In this document: positions 24,016 through 33,700 of the stretch, one piece after another | How the letters are laid out: each line of letters starts with the position of its first letter | Position numbering within the stretch: the first letter of the stretch is position 1 | From: Bacteroidota bacterium | Lineage (GTDB): Bacteria; Bacteroidota; Bacteroidia; Bacteroidales; JABHKC01 | Reading direction: 5' to 3' | Assembly: GCA_018692315.1 (NCBI GenBank) | Contig: JABHKC010000133.1 | Coordinates: 1-43,081, forward strand | DNA: 43,081 bases | Made by a program: the position numbers and the translations under genes | Notes under the pieces: generated by a model | Databases searched by the model: none | Seen by the model: only the letters and a program-made list of their open reading frames with translations | What the model was told of the DNA's origin: nothing

Positions 24016-25491
24016 ATGAACTACACCACCAAAATACTAATTATTGTTTTGTTATTTTTTAGTTTTAAATTGTTTAGTCAGCAAAAAACTATACTCTTAA
24101 CTCTGGAAGAAGTAATCGATTTGGCTGTATCTCAATCGCCAGATTCATATATTGCAAAGCATCGTTTTCTTGGAAAATACTGGCAATATCGTACTTTTAA
24201 GGCAAATTATCTGCCTTCATTGTCGCTTAATTCAACACTTTTGAATTACAATAAATCTATACGAAAAACTACTTTGGATGGGCAAGATGTTTTTTTAGAC
24301 CAAAATTCTAACAATTCCTCAATGCAGCTTTCGTTGAATCAGAATATTGGCCCCACTGGCGGGAGCATTTATTTAAATTCAGACGTTTTGCGTCTCGACC
24401 AATTCAACGACAGTACAACTTCATACAGCTCATCGCCAATTAGCATAGGAATTGTTCAACCGATTTTGTCGTTCAACAGCTTGAAATGGGAAAGGAAAAT
24501 AGAACCAATAAAATACGAAGAAGCTAAAAAAGAATATGTTGAGAGCATTGAGCAAATATCGATGGATGCCGTTTCACATTTTTTCGAATTGCTTTCGGCA
24601 CAGCTTGACGTTCAAATATCTAAAATAAATTTCTTAAATACCGATACACTTTTCAAAATTTCTGAAGGTAGATTTAATATAGGAAAAATTGCTCAAAACG
24701 AATTGTTGCAAATGGAGCTTAGTTTTCTGAATTCAAATTCCGATGTAAACAATTCAGAATTAAACCTTAAAATTATGGAGTTCAGATTACGCTCTTTTTT
24801 GGGATTTAACGAAACAGTAAAACTGGAATTGATTGTACCTTACGAAATTCCTAAACTTGAAATAAATGTATCGCAGGCAATGGATTTGGCATTAAAAAAC
24901 AATCCCGATATTTTATCCTACCATCGCCAACTTGTTGAAGCAAAAAGAGATGTCGCCCAGGCTAAAGCTGAAAATCGTTTCAATGCAAATTTGTCGTTAA
25001 ATTATGGTTTAAGCCAAACCGCCACCGAAGCAAAAGATGTTTATATTGATCCACAACAAACTTCGAATTTATATTTTGGCATTGATATTCCGATTATTGA
25101 TTGGGGCTTGGGCAAAGGTGAGGTAAAAATGGCAAAGTCGAATGAGGAACTTACAAAAATTGTAATCGAGCAAGCCGAAATTGATTTTCAGCAAAATGTT
25201 TTCCTTAAAGTTATGCAATTTAATATGCAAAACGAGCAAGTGAGAATTGCTGCAAAAGCCGATACAATTGCACAAAGCCGCTACGATGTTACAAAACAAA
25301 GATTTCTTATAGGAAAAGTTGACGTGCTAAACCTGAACGATGCCCTCACTGAAAAAGATGTGAAAAAACGAAGCTACATAAGCTCTTTGCGATCTTATTG
25401 GAACTATTATTTTACAATAAGGATGCTTACATTATACGATTTTGAAAAAGAAGAACCATTGATGCAAGATTTTGAAAAACTTGTTGAGTAA
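24016..25491 (+). CDS. TolC family outer membrane protein
   Basis: The 491-aa protein has a signal peptide (hydrophobic residues about 5-21, FSQQ cleavage region) and two homologous halves rich in long amphipathic helices. It contains the OEP-type signatures LTLEEVIDLAVSQSPD (about 28-43) and VSQAMDLALKNNPDIL (about 286-301). TolC proteins form trimeric outer membrane channels for efflux or type I secretion. It lies 72 bp after the ABC ATPase on the same strand and is probably co-transcribed, so the pair may belong to an efflux or export system whose permease and membrane-fusion protein are not adjacent. Confidence 0.9.
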   Translation: MNYTTKILIIVLLFFSFKLFSQQKTILLTLEEVIDLAVSQSPDSYIAKHRFLGKYWQYRTFKANYLPSLSLNSTLLNYNKSIRKTTLDGQDVFLDQNSNNSSMQLSLNQNIGPTGGSIYLNSDVLRLDQFNDSTTSYSSSPISIGIVQPILSFNSLKWERKIEPIKYEEAKKEYVESIEQISMDAVSHFFELLSAQLDVQISKINFLNTDTLFKISEGRFNIGKIAQNELLQMELSFLNSNSDVNNSELNLKIMEFRLRSFLGFNETVKLELIVPYEIPKLEINVSQAMDLALKNNPDILSYHRQLVEAKRDVAQAKAENRFNANLSLNYGLSQTATEAKDVYIDPQQTSNLYFGIDIPIIDWGLGKGEVKMAKSNEELTKIVIEQAEIDFQQNVFLKVMQFNMQNEQVRIAAKADTIAQSRYDVTKQRFLIGKVDVLNLNDALTEKDVKKRSYISSLRSYWNYYFTIRMLTLYDFEKEEPLMQDFEKLVE

Positions 25492-25503
25492 AATTATGTT
25501 GCT

Positions 25504-25538
25504 GGGTTTCGAGTTGCGGGTTGCATGTTGCAAGTTGT
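25504..25538. repeat. 7-nt periodic island (xxGTTGC)
   Basis: Five consecutive degenerate 7-mers occur just after the TolC gene: GGGTTTC, GAGTTGC, GGGTTGC, ATGTTGC, AAGTTGT. The period is exact while the bases vary, as in a decayed tandem repeat. No coding role is apparent. Confidence 0.55.
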
Positions 25539-25599
25539 CAATGCCTGAAACTAAAAATCCTAAAGTTTAGGAACAAATAATCCCTTATTAGTGAAAAAA

Positions 25600-26610
25600 T
25601 TAAAATTCCTCAATTTTCTCTAACAAATTATCCAAACCTCTGAAGGCTTTTCTGAAAAATTGGTATCTGTGTTTTTCGGCAACTCCACTAATTAGAGTAG
25701 ATTTTTTTATGAGGTTGTTTAGCCAAATTTCGGTTTCGTTGCAATATGAAATATTTGAAGTTGACATTGTGTTGAACGATTGATGCCCAAGATAAACTGC
25801 TTTGGTGTTTCCGAGCGAAACCAATACACAATTGTTCGTAATTTCTATTTCGCTAAAATAAAGCGAATAATTATTTTCATCAGCAACAATTTTGTCTTCC
25901 GAGGCATATTTTTTGCTTATCTCAGCTTGTTTTTGAATATCTATTAGTTGTAATTTAAGCGATGCACAAACATTTTTTACATCTTCAATAGAATTGAACA
26001 TTCCTGATTCCCAATAAAATTCAATTTGTTTTAGTGTGCTTTGAAAAGTTGAATCTGTCCAAATTTCAATTGATGGAATTGAGGTATAGGCTATAAAGAT
26101 TTGTTTCCCAAGTTCCTTAAGTTTATCCGGAATATTCACTATATCGAATTTCTTGTCTTGCAGTGAGGGAACATTCATTATTGACCTCATCCAATAAAAC
26201 ATTTTAAAAGCTGCCATTTCGGGATATTTATAGTTATGAAAAACTGGTATATCCTGACAAGCATAAATTATTTGACTATTTTTTGCAGCTTTTATTATCG
26301 TCAAATCTTTCAGCAAAGATTTTAAATAATCCTCAAAATTATCTTCAAAATTTTTCATTACGGTATATCCAAAAGTAACCGTTCCGGTCTCGAAATTGCT
26401 GAATGAATCGAAAGAAATTTTGTATTTATTACAAAGTATTATAACATCGTTGATTGTTAATGAAGTTTCTCCTCGAATCCTTCTATATGCACTGTCCATA
26501 CTTATTCCCAAGCTTGATTCAAGCTCATAAACAAGGGAGCTGTTCGATGGAATAATATCTTCAATTTTATTTAAAAACTGTAATTGAATTGATATTGAAT
26601 TATTTTTCAT
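25600..26610 (-). CDS. HTH-domain transcriptional regulator (Bacteroidota type)
   Basis: The 336-aa protein begins with a helix-turn-helix region (about residues 22-60, with LESSLGISMDSAYRRIRGETSLTINDVIILC). The rest is a long, mainly alpha-helical domain without a recognised ligand motif. Similar regulators with an N-terminal HTH and a roughly 270-aa C-terminal body are, as I recall, found across Bacteroidota, with unknown targets. The gene is convergent with the TolC gene and divergent from the CsgG-like gene. A near-palindrome at 26870-26884 in the shared upstream region could be its binding site; this is inference. Confidence 0.7.
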   Translation of the reverse strand: MKNNSISIQLQFLNKIEDIIPSNSSLVYELESSLGISMDSAYRRIRGETSLTINDVIILCNKYKISFDSFSNFETGTVTFGYTVMKNFEDNFEDYLKSLLKDLTIIKAAKNSQIIYACQDIPVFHNYKYPEMAAFKMFYWMRSIMNVPSLQDKKFDIVNIPDKLKELGKQIFIAYTSIPSIEIWTDSTFQSTLKQIEFYWESGMFNSIEDVKNVCASLKLQLIDIQKQAEISKKYASEDKIVADENNYSLYFSEIEITNNCVLVSLGNTKAVYLGHQSFNTMSTSNISYCNETEIWLNNLIKKSTLISGVAEKHRYQFFRKAFRGLDNLLEKIEEF

Positions 26611-26634
26611 GTAATTGTTTTAAATTTGAAATAA

Positions 26635-26755
26635 GGGAACATCTAAAAATGTAAATTTCTTCGTTGTTTCAAAATTTTAAAATCCTCATTTACAATGGTA
26701 AACTGTGGTCTTAAAATTTCTTACGCCTTGAAATTTGCTATTTTTAGAAGTCCCC
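26635..26755. repeat. MITE-like dispersed repeat, copy B
   Basis: This 121-bp element has imperfect inverted ends of about 25 bp: GGGAACATCTAAAAATG on the left, and the complement of ATTTTTAGAAGTCCCC on the right. It is flanked by ATAA on both sides (26631-26634 and 26756-26759), a possible 4-bp target duplication. It shares several blocks with copy A at 2478-2622, and its right end resembles 34541-34558. It encodes nothing, as expected of a non-autonomous element. Confidence 0.65.
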
Positions 26756-26869
26756 ATAATAAATATGTTAATAAAAGTATTTTTACTAATTCTAATTTCA
26801 TCTATTTTTAACATAATCTAATTTTAGTAAAAAAATAATTTGCAAATTACAATAATTTTGATTGAAAAT

Positions 26870-26994
26870 TTGCATAATATGCAAAAATATTATTCAGATT
26901 TCATTTTTATAGAAATTATTTTTGGAATTCTACAAATTTCAAAAACAGATTGTAAATAACCGTTTTTATCGCCTTAATTACTGCCATACCTTTG
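26870..26994 (+). promoter_or_regulatory. Near-palindrome and candidate promoter upstream of the CsgG-like gene
   Basis: TTGCATAATATGCAA (26870-26884) is a near-perfect palindrome and a possible operator. TACCTTTG (26987-26994) matches the TAnnTTTG -7 consensus, with a weak TTTT at -33 spacing of 19, giving a leader of about 65 nt. A second match, TATTTTTG, lies at 26917-26924. The rest of the 454-bp gap, apart from the MITE-like repeat, shows nothing else. Confidence 0.4.
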
Positions 26995-27064
26995 TTTCAT
27001 GAAAAGATCTTTAATAAAGATTGAAGGTTTAAAGAAATAGATTATTAATTTAAAATTTAAAGTT

Positions 27065-28171
27065 ATGAAAACACAAATGTTTATTTTAAGAATTGCCATT
27101 ATTGGCTTTTTGGTATTTTCGTTAAATTCTGTTGTTTCAGCTCAAAACAAAGAGAGTATTGCTGTGATAAGTATCGACACTAAAGGTTTGGACTACGACA
27201 ATTCAACTATGGGAAGCATGGTTCGGCTCGAATTGGAAAAGGCAAATACTTTCGAAGTCCTGGACAAATATGATGTTGCAGATATTGTTAAGAAAAACGG
27301 AATTGACGTGAACGAATGTTTCGGAAAAACCAAATTGGTGAAAGTTGGAAAATTGCTCGAAGCAGACAAAATGCTCACTGGTAGTGCCGAGCGTTTTGGA
27401 GAGAAAATTATTCTAATTCTACGCATGATAGATGTTAGTACCGAAAAAATTGAAAAAACCGATGTGATGGAATATCTAAACCAACAGTCAGAAATTCAGA
27501 TTATGGTTAGAATTTCATTGAATAATTTGCTTGGAATTGAAAACGACCAAAATTTGGTAGATTTATTATCGAATTTTAGTGCACCTATCACAAGCGAAAA
27601 AACTACACTGAAACTAAATGGGCCAAGAATGGGCGCGATTTGGACAACCGGAAGAGCTGCTGAACGATTGATGGCATCGGAAAAAGAAGGCGGATTTAAT
27701 ATGTATCCGGTTACTTCAGTTTTTGGATATCAGTATGAGGTACAGTACATTAGCTCAGGCGATTTTCAAGCACTCGTAGAATTTGTTGGAGCAATAAACG
27801 GTTTGGAGTCGGGAAAAGTTATTCCTTCATTGACTTTCTTGAATGGTTTTAGGTTCAACAAAAGTGGTTTTGAGTTGGGCTTGGGTCCTGTTTTTAGAAT
27901 TTCGCAAGTGGCAGAAGGCTACTGGGACGAAAACGATATATGGCATATGGCCGACCAAGTACCTTCCGGTAGCAACTATAAATTGGAAGAAGCTCTCGAC
28001 AATAGGGGAGATGCAAAACTTACCACAGGTTTGATTATTGCTGTTGGAAAAACTTTTAAATCAGGCTATTTGAATGTTCCGGTAAATCTTTATGTTTCGC
28101 CGAACAAAGAGGGCACTGTTGTAGGAATTTCATTTGGTTTTAATATTGCTAAAAGAAAAACTAAAAAATAG
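27065..28171 (+). CDS. Secreted CsgG-like domain protein
   Basis: The 368-aa protein has a signal peptide (residues about 8-26, VVSAQ cleavage). The N-terminal half (about 30-140) resembles CsgG-type domains: IAVISIDTKGLDYDNSTMG, then FEVLDKYDVADIVKKNGID, LVKVGKLLEADKMLTGS and IILILRMIDVSTEKI. The C-terminal half (about 180-368) is rich in alternating beta-type segments and ends in SFGFNIAKRK, which suggests an outer-membrane beta-rich domain. It has no lipobox. The function is unknown; CsgG-like domains occur in envelope assembly and secretion proteins. Confidence 0.75.
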   Translation: MKTQMFILRIAIIGFLVFSLNSVVSAQNKESIAVISIDTKGLDYDNSTMGSMVRLELEKANTFEVLDKYDVADIVKKNGIDVNECFGKTKLVKVGKLLEADKMLTGSAERFGEKIILILRMIDVSTEKIEKTDVMEYLNQQSEIQIMVRISLNNLLGIENDQNLVDLLSNFSAPITSEKTTLKLNGPRMGAIWTTGRAAERLMASEKEGGFNMYPVTSVFGYQYEVQYISSGDFQALVEFVGAINGLESGKVIPSLTFLNGFRFNKSGFELGLGPVFRISQVAEGYWDENDIWHMADQVPSGSNYKLEEALDNRGDAKLTTGLIIAVGKTFKSGYLNVPVNLYVSPNKEGTVVGISFGFNIAKRKTKK

Positions 28172-28184
28172 AATTAATGACTTT

Positions 28185-28231
28185 ATCAGTTTTGCTTTAT
28201 ATGCCTTGTGGTCTTGTTATGCAAAACTGAT
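28185..28231. terminator. 11-bp inverted repeat after the CsgG-like gene
   Basis: ATCAGTTTTGC (28185-28195) and GCAAAACTGAT (28221-28231) are perfect complements with a 25-nt loop. The site lies 14 bp after the stop codon. There is no strong T-run downstream, so it may be a factor-dependent or imperfect terminator or an mRNA-stabilising hairpin. Confidence 0.45.
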
Positions 28232-28294
28232 GAAGTTTGAATCTTACCATTTTAAAAGTTACCAATAAATATTTATCAATTAAAAAATATAGAC

Positions 28295-29182
28295 ATGAAA
28301 AATTTAGCATTCATTTTGGCAATTGTCCTAATTTCAACTTCCTGTCTCGGGAAAATGAAGAAGGACACATATACTGACAGAACTTTCAATCATATTGATT
28401 TTAAAGAAATTACTTTTACTCTTGACAAGAAAACAAATGATACACTTCATATTGAAGGTCTTTTAAAACATAAGACTATAATAAAAGGGATTCCTTGCCA
28501 CCACAAAATTAGTTTTGTTAAAAATTGGAAACTGGAATATTTCACCCTTGCCGATGAGCATACTTTTGGTGAATACATCTTTCCTAAAGATACTTACATT
28601 GGTTTTGATATAAATAAATATGATCTTCAAACACATTATTTGGTTGTAGCAGGACATGATTTTGTAAATACATGCAAATTCATATCCAATCAATCAATAA
28701 ATGGTCTTTTATGCTCTGCTACTGAGGAGGTTATATTTACAACAAACTGGAATTTGCGAGCTTGTATTCTTGGCGATGATGACACTATTGAAGGAAATAT
28801 GCTAAGGAAGGGTACTCTTGCAGTGTTTGCTGAGAGCGGAAGTTTCTCTACATATTGTTTATATGACCCAATAATTCAAGGCTATCAGTGTTCGGGAACC
28901 AAATATACAAGTTGGATATGGATGGGCGGAGGTGGTATTCGTTTTTATCCAAATGGAAAATTAAAATTCTTTTATGCTGTTGATGATATTGATGTGAATG
29001 GCGTGATATGTTTAGCATCTTCTACAAAAGGAGGGATATGGCTTTATGAAAATGGAAAATTAAAGAAATGTACACTTGCAAAAGATCAAACAATAAATGG
29101 GGTTTTATACGAGAAAAAGTTTACACTCAAATTCGATGAAAACAGAAATATAACAGAATCTTATAAAGATAAATTTTTCTAA
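28295..29182 (+). CDS. Repeat-containing lipoprotein of unknown function
   Basis: The 295-aa protein has a lipobox (LISTSC, Cys17), so it is lipid-anchored. The mature part contains about four copies of a degenerate unit of 45-60 residues with the pattern G-x-x-C ... N-x-x-L ... hydrophobic-A-x-D-x-T-I-x-G ... F/K. Clear examples are NWNLRACILGDDDTIEG (about 151-167) and NGKLKKCTLAKDQTING (about 252-268). Such units suggest a beta-rich, MORN-like surface. I do not know a named family. It sits 123 bp after the CsgG-like gene on the same strand. Confidence 0.75.
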   Translation: MKNLAFILAIVLISTSCLGKMKKDTYTDRTFNHIDFKEITFTLDKKTNDTLHIEGLLKHKTIIKGIPCHHKISFVKNWKLEYFTLADEHTFGEYIFPKDTYIGFDINKYDLQTHYLVVAGHDFVNTCKFISNQSINGLLCSATEEVIFTTNWNLRACILGDDDTIEGNMLRKGTLAVFAESGSFSTYCLYDPIIQGYQCSGTKYTSWIWMGGGGIRFYPNGKLKFFYAVDDIDVNGVICLASSTKGGIWLYENGKLKKCTLAKDQTINGVLYEKKFTLKFDENRNITESYKDKFF

Positions 29183-29227
29183 TGTATTACAGTTTTCCTA
29201 TCTATACTTAATGCTTGTGAAGTTTGA

Positions 29228-29332
29228 AAATATGTAAATGACAATAAAATTTATGAGCATATTGAAAAAATGCTTTGGCCAGAGCTACTAAAGTTTAACT
29301 TTGATAGACTTGACAATTATGATTTAGACTGA
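29228..29332 (+). pseudogene. Possible gene remnant
   Basis: Between the lipoprotein and the first small membrane protein, one frame reads a protein-like 34-residue string ending in a stop (KYVNDNKIYEHIEKMLWPEL, then LKFNFDRLDNYDLD). It has no start codon in context. The composition looks like the end of a real protein. It could be a decayed gene end or chance; no family is recognised. Confidence 0.25.
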
Positions 29333-29366
29333 GAAATATTTATTTAAAAATTAAAAAACTTTAAAA

Positions 29367-29753
29367 ATGAAAACTTCTACAATAATAAATATCATTCGCT
29401 GGACAGCTCGTGTAATTGGTATATTATTAGTTCTGTTTACTATAATTATAGGTGTTGGTGAAATGCTTGGGAGCTACAATAGGAATGGAGTTTGTCCATT
29501 TGAGAAATTTGATAGTTTAATGATAATGGCATTTGTATTTTTTATTGTAGGTCTTGCCGGACTCATCTTTGCATTATGGAAAGAGGGTAATGGAGGCATT
29601 ATTTCCTTGTGTAGCTTTATTATTTTTATCTTTCTTGTAGGAATTAATCCTCAAGCTAATTTTATTTATACTATTTTTATTTATCTGATACCTTCAATTT
29701 TATATATTTGCAGTTGGTGGTTAACGAAAAAATCATCAAAAAGCATTTCTTAA
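29367..29753 (+). CDS. Small integral membrane protein (4 predicted helices)
   Basis: The 128-aa protein has four hydrophobic segments at about residues 14-34, 50-70, 77-92 and 98-118, with short polar loops. It begins MKTSTIINIIRWTARVIGIL, where the amphipathic RWTARVIG start precedes the first helix. It resembles the next gene's product in size, topology and start (IIRWTARVIG versus ILRIGVRSLL), so the two are probably distant paralogues. No catalytic residue pattern is visible and I do not know its function. I recall similar short proteins in Bacteroidota (DUF7670-like), with low certainty. Confidence 0.65.
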   Translation: MKTSTIINIIRWTARVIGILLVLFTIIIGVGEMLGSYNRNGVCPFEKFDSLMIMAFVFFIVGLAGLIFALWKEGNGGIISLCSFIIFIFLVGINPQANFIYTIFIYLIPSILYICSWWLTKKSSKSIS

Positions 29754-29955
29754 AAAAAACATAAACTATTGCTTGATGTTTTGAAGAGAATGAAGAAACT
29801 TTAAGACTGTTTTAATAAATTCAGTCCATAATAAAAACCCATACGTGTTACAGGGTTCATTGCAAACTGAAAGCTAATATTAGTAATCATATTTATTTGT
29901 TGAATAAAAGTGTAGTGCTTCTTTAACCCGCACTACGCATATCCAAAACGATATC

Positions 29956-30339
29956 ATGAAAAAACAAATTTTTAATAAATCGACGATTAGAATTTTAAGA
30001 ATAGGAGTTAGATCCTTACTATTGATTCTCACCACACTTTTGTTTCTCTTTGCACTGCTTTCTGGTTCAGAAACCTATGGCGGCGGATTGATGGGAGTGG
30101 TAAAAAATTCTCCAAACGCTCTTCCATGGGCTCTTTTGTTTATAATAAATTATGTAGTCTGGAAATGGGAAACAATTGGTGGAATTGTTTTGATATTGTT
30201 CAGTGTTGCAGCATTTTTCTTTTTTCAAGCCTATGCCGGCGATTTCAACTATTTTGTGCTGTATGCGATTTGTATTCCTTTGTTTTTGATGGGAACAATA
30301 TTGATTTTTTGCAGAGAGCGTAGTAAAAACTACGCTTAG
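29956..30339 (+). CDS. Small integral membrane protein, related to the preceding one
   Basis: The 127-aa protein begins MKKQIFNKSTIRILRIGVRS and has four hydrophobic segments at about 17-36, 52-66, 73-88 and 97-118. Topology and spacing match the upstream 128-aa protein. A hairpin GCGTAGT-AAAA-ACTACGC (30318-30335) overlaps its last codons and may end or stabilise the transcript. Another stem (GTAGTGC 29912-29918 with GCACTAC 29930-29936) precedes the start. Function unknown. Confidence 0.65.
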   Translation: MKKQIFNKSTIRILRIGVRSLLLILTTLLFLFALLSGSETYGGGLMGVVKNSPNALPWALLFIINYVVWKWETIGGIVLILFSVAAFFFFQAYAGDFNYFVLYAICIPLFLMGTILIFCRERSKNYA

Positions 30340-30468
30340 CAAGGTGGTTGAGGCACTCGAAGCCACATTTGATAGCTCAAACGGAGAAATAGCCACAAGT
30401 TGCAAACTTGCGGCAGGTGAGAGCGTAGTTGAATACTTCGCACAGCGAGGTTTTTATACAGTAAACAT
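30340..30468. other. Intergenic hairpin cluster
   Basis: The 367-bp gap after the second small membrane protein starts with several short inverted repeats: an imperfect GTGGTTGAG..CTCGAAGCCAC stem (30344-30366) and CAAGTT-GCA-AACTTG (30398-30412). A second copy of GAGCGTAGT lies at about 30421. It is more GC-rich than its surroundings and has no plausible gene. From 30504 to 30706 I see nothing notable. Confidence 0.35.
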
Positions 30469-30503
30469 AAAAAAAGCCCCAAAGTAAAAGAACAATGGGG
30501 CTT
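30469..30503 (-). terminator. Rho-independent terminator for the FISUMP gene
   Basis: On the minus strand an 8-bp perfect stem (AAGCCCCA with TGGGGCTT, arms 30496-30503 and 30474-30481) with a 14-nt loop is followed by a run of seven T (A-run 30469-30475 on the plus strand). It lies about 200 nt downstream of the FISUMP gene stop and is the clearest intrinsic terminator in the window. Confidence 0.75.
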
Positions 30504-30706
30504 AGTTTGAAGTAACAAATTATACTATTTAACCAAACTCATACATTTAGTTTCAGAATAGCTTTAATAATTAAAAATTGAATACTATGAAACAGTTTTC
30601 AGGGCTAAAACCGAGCAGCTCAACCTCTACCGGCAAAACCCCGATACTGCTTCAATATATAGTGTTGTATTTTTAACTCATAATTAATTAACTCAAATCT
30701 ATTGTT

Positions 30707-33700
30707 TTAGTCTTTTACGCAGCGGACTGAATATGCTATCTCCTTAGGATTATCTATAAAGTCCAGAATTCCATGATTGTCACTTACCCTTATAAAGTAA
30801 GCATGGGCGGTATATGATGCAATATGTGTGGACGTAAACCACATGCCATTAGAATACATCGAGCTAAAATTACCGTTGTATAAATAGCCACCAGGAAGAG
30901 CACTGAAACCACTTGAATTAGTAGCATCCGTATTTGGAGAATTCCAATGAGAAGTTCCGGTTTCTTTTATCTTACCTCCGGCGACTGAAGTTCCCCCAAG
31001 AAATGTGGATAACTCATTCCATTCATCATAGCTTGGTACATGCCAGCCATCCGGGCAAATACCCTGTACCCCGCTTGGATTAGCAGAGCTGCTTGCAGCC
31101 CCATTCATTATAGTACTCCAATCGTATAAACCACCATAAGTATTGCAATTAGCATTATTATTGTCATAGCAGTTTCGTGTAATAGAGTTCCCTAGCGGTT
31201 CTTTTGTAACATTTAGATTTTCGCCCATCCAGCATTGGTTGCCAATTTCAACAGTTGAGTAGGTATTTCCATCAATATCATCAATTGTAGATGTTCCGCA
31301 GGTAAAGGTGGTGTCAGAACCTCCGGTGCTTCCAGTGCTTCCACCCATTAAACTTTGCCAGGCTGCTCCATCATAAGCCTGCAATTCGCCTGCTGTGCCA
31401 CAATCTGTACACCAAACCATAAGACCAGCGGCTGGTGAGCTAATGGCATCTCTTTCTACTTCCGTCATACGTGGAGGAAGGAAACCTTGTGTAGTACTCT
31501 GAATTTCGAGAGCTGCACTGGCATCGGGTGTGTTAGTTCCTATTCCTTGTTTCGAAGCAGTCAAAGTGTTGCCACTTGGGATTGTTACATCTCCATTAAA
31601 TACTAGTGAGTCTTTATCAAAATCACCATAAATTAGTGGAGTTTCAGAGTCGGAGTTTTCGATAAAAAGTTTATTGCTTCCGTAGGCATAGGTTCCTGCC
31701 TGATAACCTAAGAAAACATTATATGAACCATAATTATTTTCATATCCTGATTGATGTCCAATGAAAGTATTACCAGAACCTGTAGTGTTGCTATATGCAG
31801 TTTCGAAACCTAAATATATGTTTTTTTGCCCAGTTGTGTTTTCGCCACCGCTATAATATCCTCCAAAAAAGTTTTTTCTTCCTGTAGTATTATTCCCACC
31901 ACTTTCTACTCCGAGGAAAATGTTATTGTCGCCTGTTGTGTTGCTATATCCTGTCCAAGCTCCAACAAAAATATTGTCATCACCATCTGTATTACTTGTT
32001 CCACTTTCCAGACCTATGAAAACATTAGATTCGCCTTTGTTACCAACGTTTTCGCCGATAAACACAGATCTGTCAGCATTTGTAGTTTCCAATCTGTTGC
32101 CATTCATTTGCCAACGCGTTGTATCTTGAATTGTGAAATTTATATTATCATCATCAGGCGTTTCTTCAACAAGTATTTTTGTGTCGTTGTCGGCATCAGA
32201 AATAGCATCGGAGCTTGTTGCCTGCCAGCTTGCAAAACCATTTGCATCTGATGTTAAAACTTTGCCTAATCCGGGATTGCCACCGGTGATTGTAAGAGTT
32301 CCGTTTATTGCGAGGGAGTCTGCATCAAAATCTCCATAAATAAGAGGTGTTTCTGAATCTGAGTTTTCAATGTAGAGTTTTTCACTTCCCATTTCATAAA
32401 ATCCAGCATCATATCCCAGGAAAATATTTTTCTCACCGGTTTCATTGTAGCGGCCACTATTGTATCCAACAAATAGATTTCCCAGCCCTGTAGTATTGTT
32501 TTCTCCACTGTTGTACCCAAGATATGTGTTTCTCCATCCTGAGGTAGTTTGTTTTCCACTAAATGCTCCAACAAATGTATTGTAATCATCATTACAATTC
32601 ATACCACTTTGATAACCGATAAAGACATTTTCTTCTGCATTCACGCCATTTTCTCCACTGTATGATCCGATAAAAACATTATCATCACCTTTTGTGCTTT
32701 TACCACTATAAGCTCCGATAAATACATTATTATCATTTTTTTCTGATTTTCCACTATTTTTTCCGATGAATACATTTTGATTATTGCTAAAATCATCACT
32801 TGCTCCTGCACCTTCTCCAATAATTACAGAACCACCTGAGTTCTTAGGTTCAATACGTGATCCTACCATGTTCCAACGCAATGTGTCATTCACAACAAAC
32901 TTAATAGAATCTTCGTCGGCAGTTTCTTCAACCATGATTTTTGTGTCGTTGTCGGCATCAGAAATAGCATCGGAGCTTGTTGCCTGCCAGCTTGCAAAAC
33001 CATTTGCATCTGATGTTAAAACTTTGCCTAATCCAGGATTGCCGCCTGTTACAGTAAGTGTTCCGTTTATTGCAAGAGAGTCGGCTGCAAAATCTCCGTA
33101 GATTAATGGTGAGCTTGTGTTTGAGTTTTCGATGTAAAGTTTGTTACTGCCCAATTCGCTATACCCAGCTTTGAAACCTAAGAAAACATTTCCGCCTCCT
33201 GTAGAATTATTAAAGCCGCTGTTATATCCTAAACTTACATTTTCATTACCTGTGGTATTATATTCGCCACAATCGGATCCCACAAAAGTATTTTTGTCTC
33301 CTTCCGTATTTTTCTGTCCGGTTTCATAGCCAATAAAAATATTGGAATTTCCTAAAGTATTTAACTTGCCACTTTTAAAACCTATAAATGTGTTATAATC
33401 ACTATAACTATACATACCGCTTTGGGTTCCAATAAAAACACTTTGATCTGCTTTCTCGCTGTATCTTCCACTATTCGATCCAATAAAAACATTATCATCT
33501 GAGACATTTGCATTACCACTATTTATACCTACGAAAACATTTTCTTTTTCGTAATTCAACTTATCTGATGCGCCGGCATCCTTTCCAATATAAATTGAAC
33601 CTCCATTATTTTTTGCTTCTAATCTGTTTCTGGTCATAATCCAGCGAAGAGTATCATTCACAACAAACTTTATAGAATCTTCGTCGGTGGTTTCTTCTAC

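Noticed and set aside
31826-33329. Plus-strand frames opposite the FISUMP gene
   Set aside because: They are antisense shadows of a repetitive real gene; their mutual similarity only reflects the sense-strand repeats.
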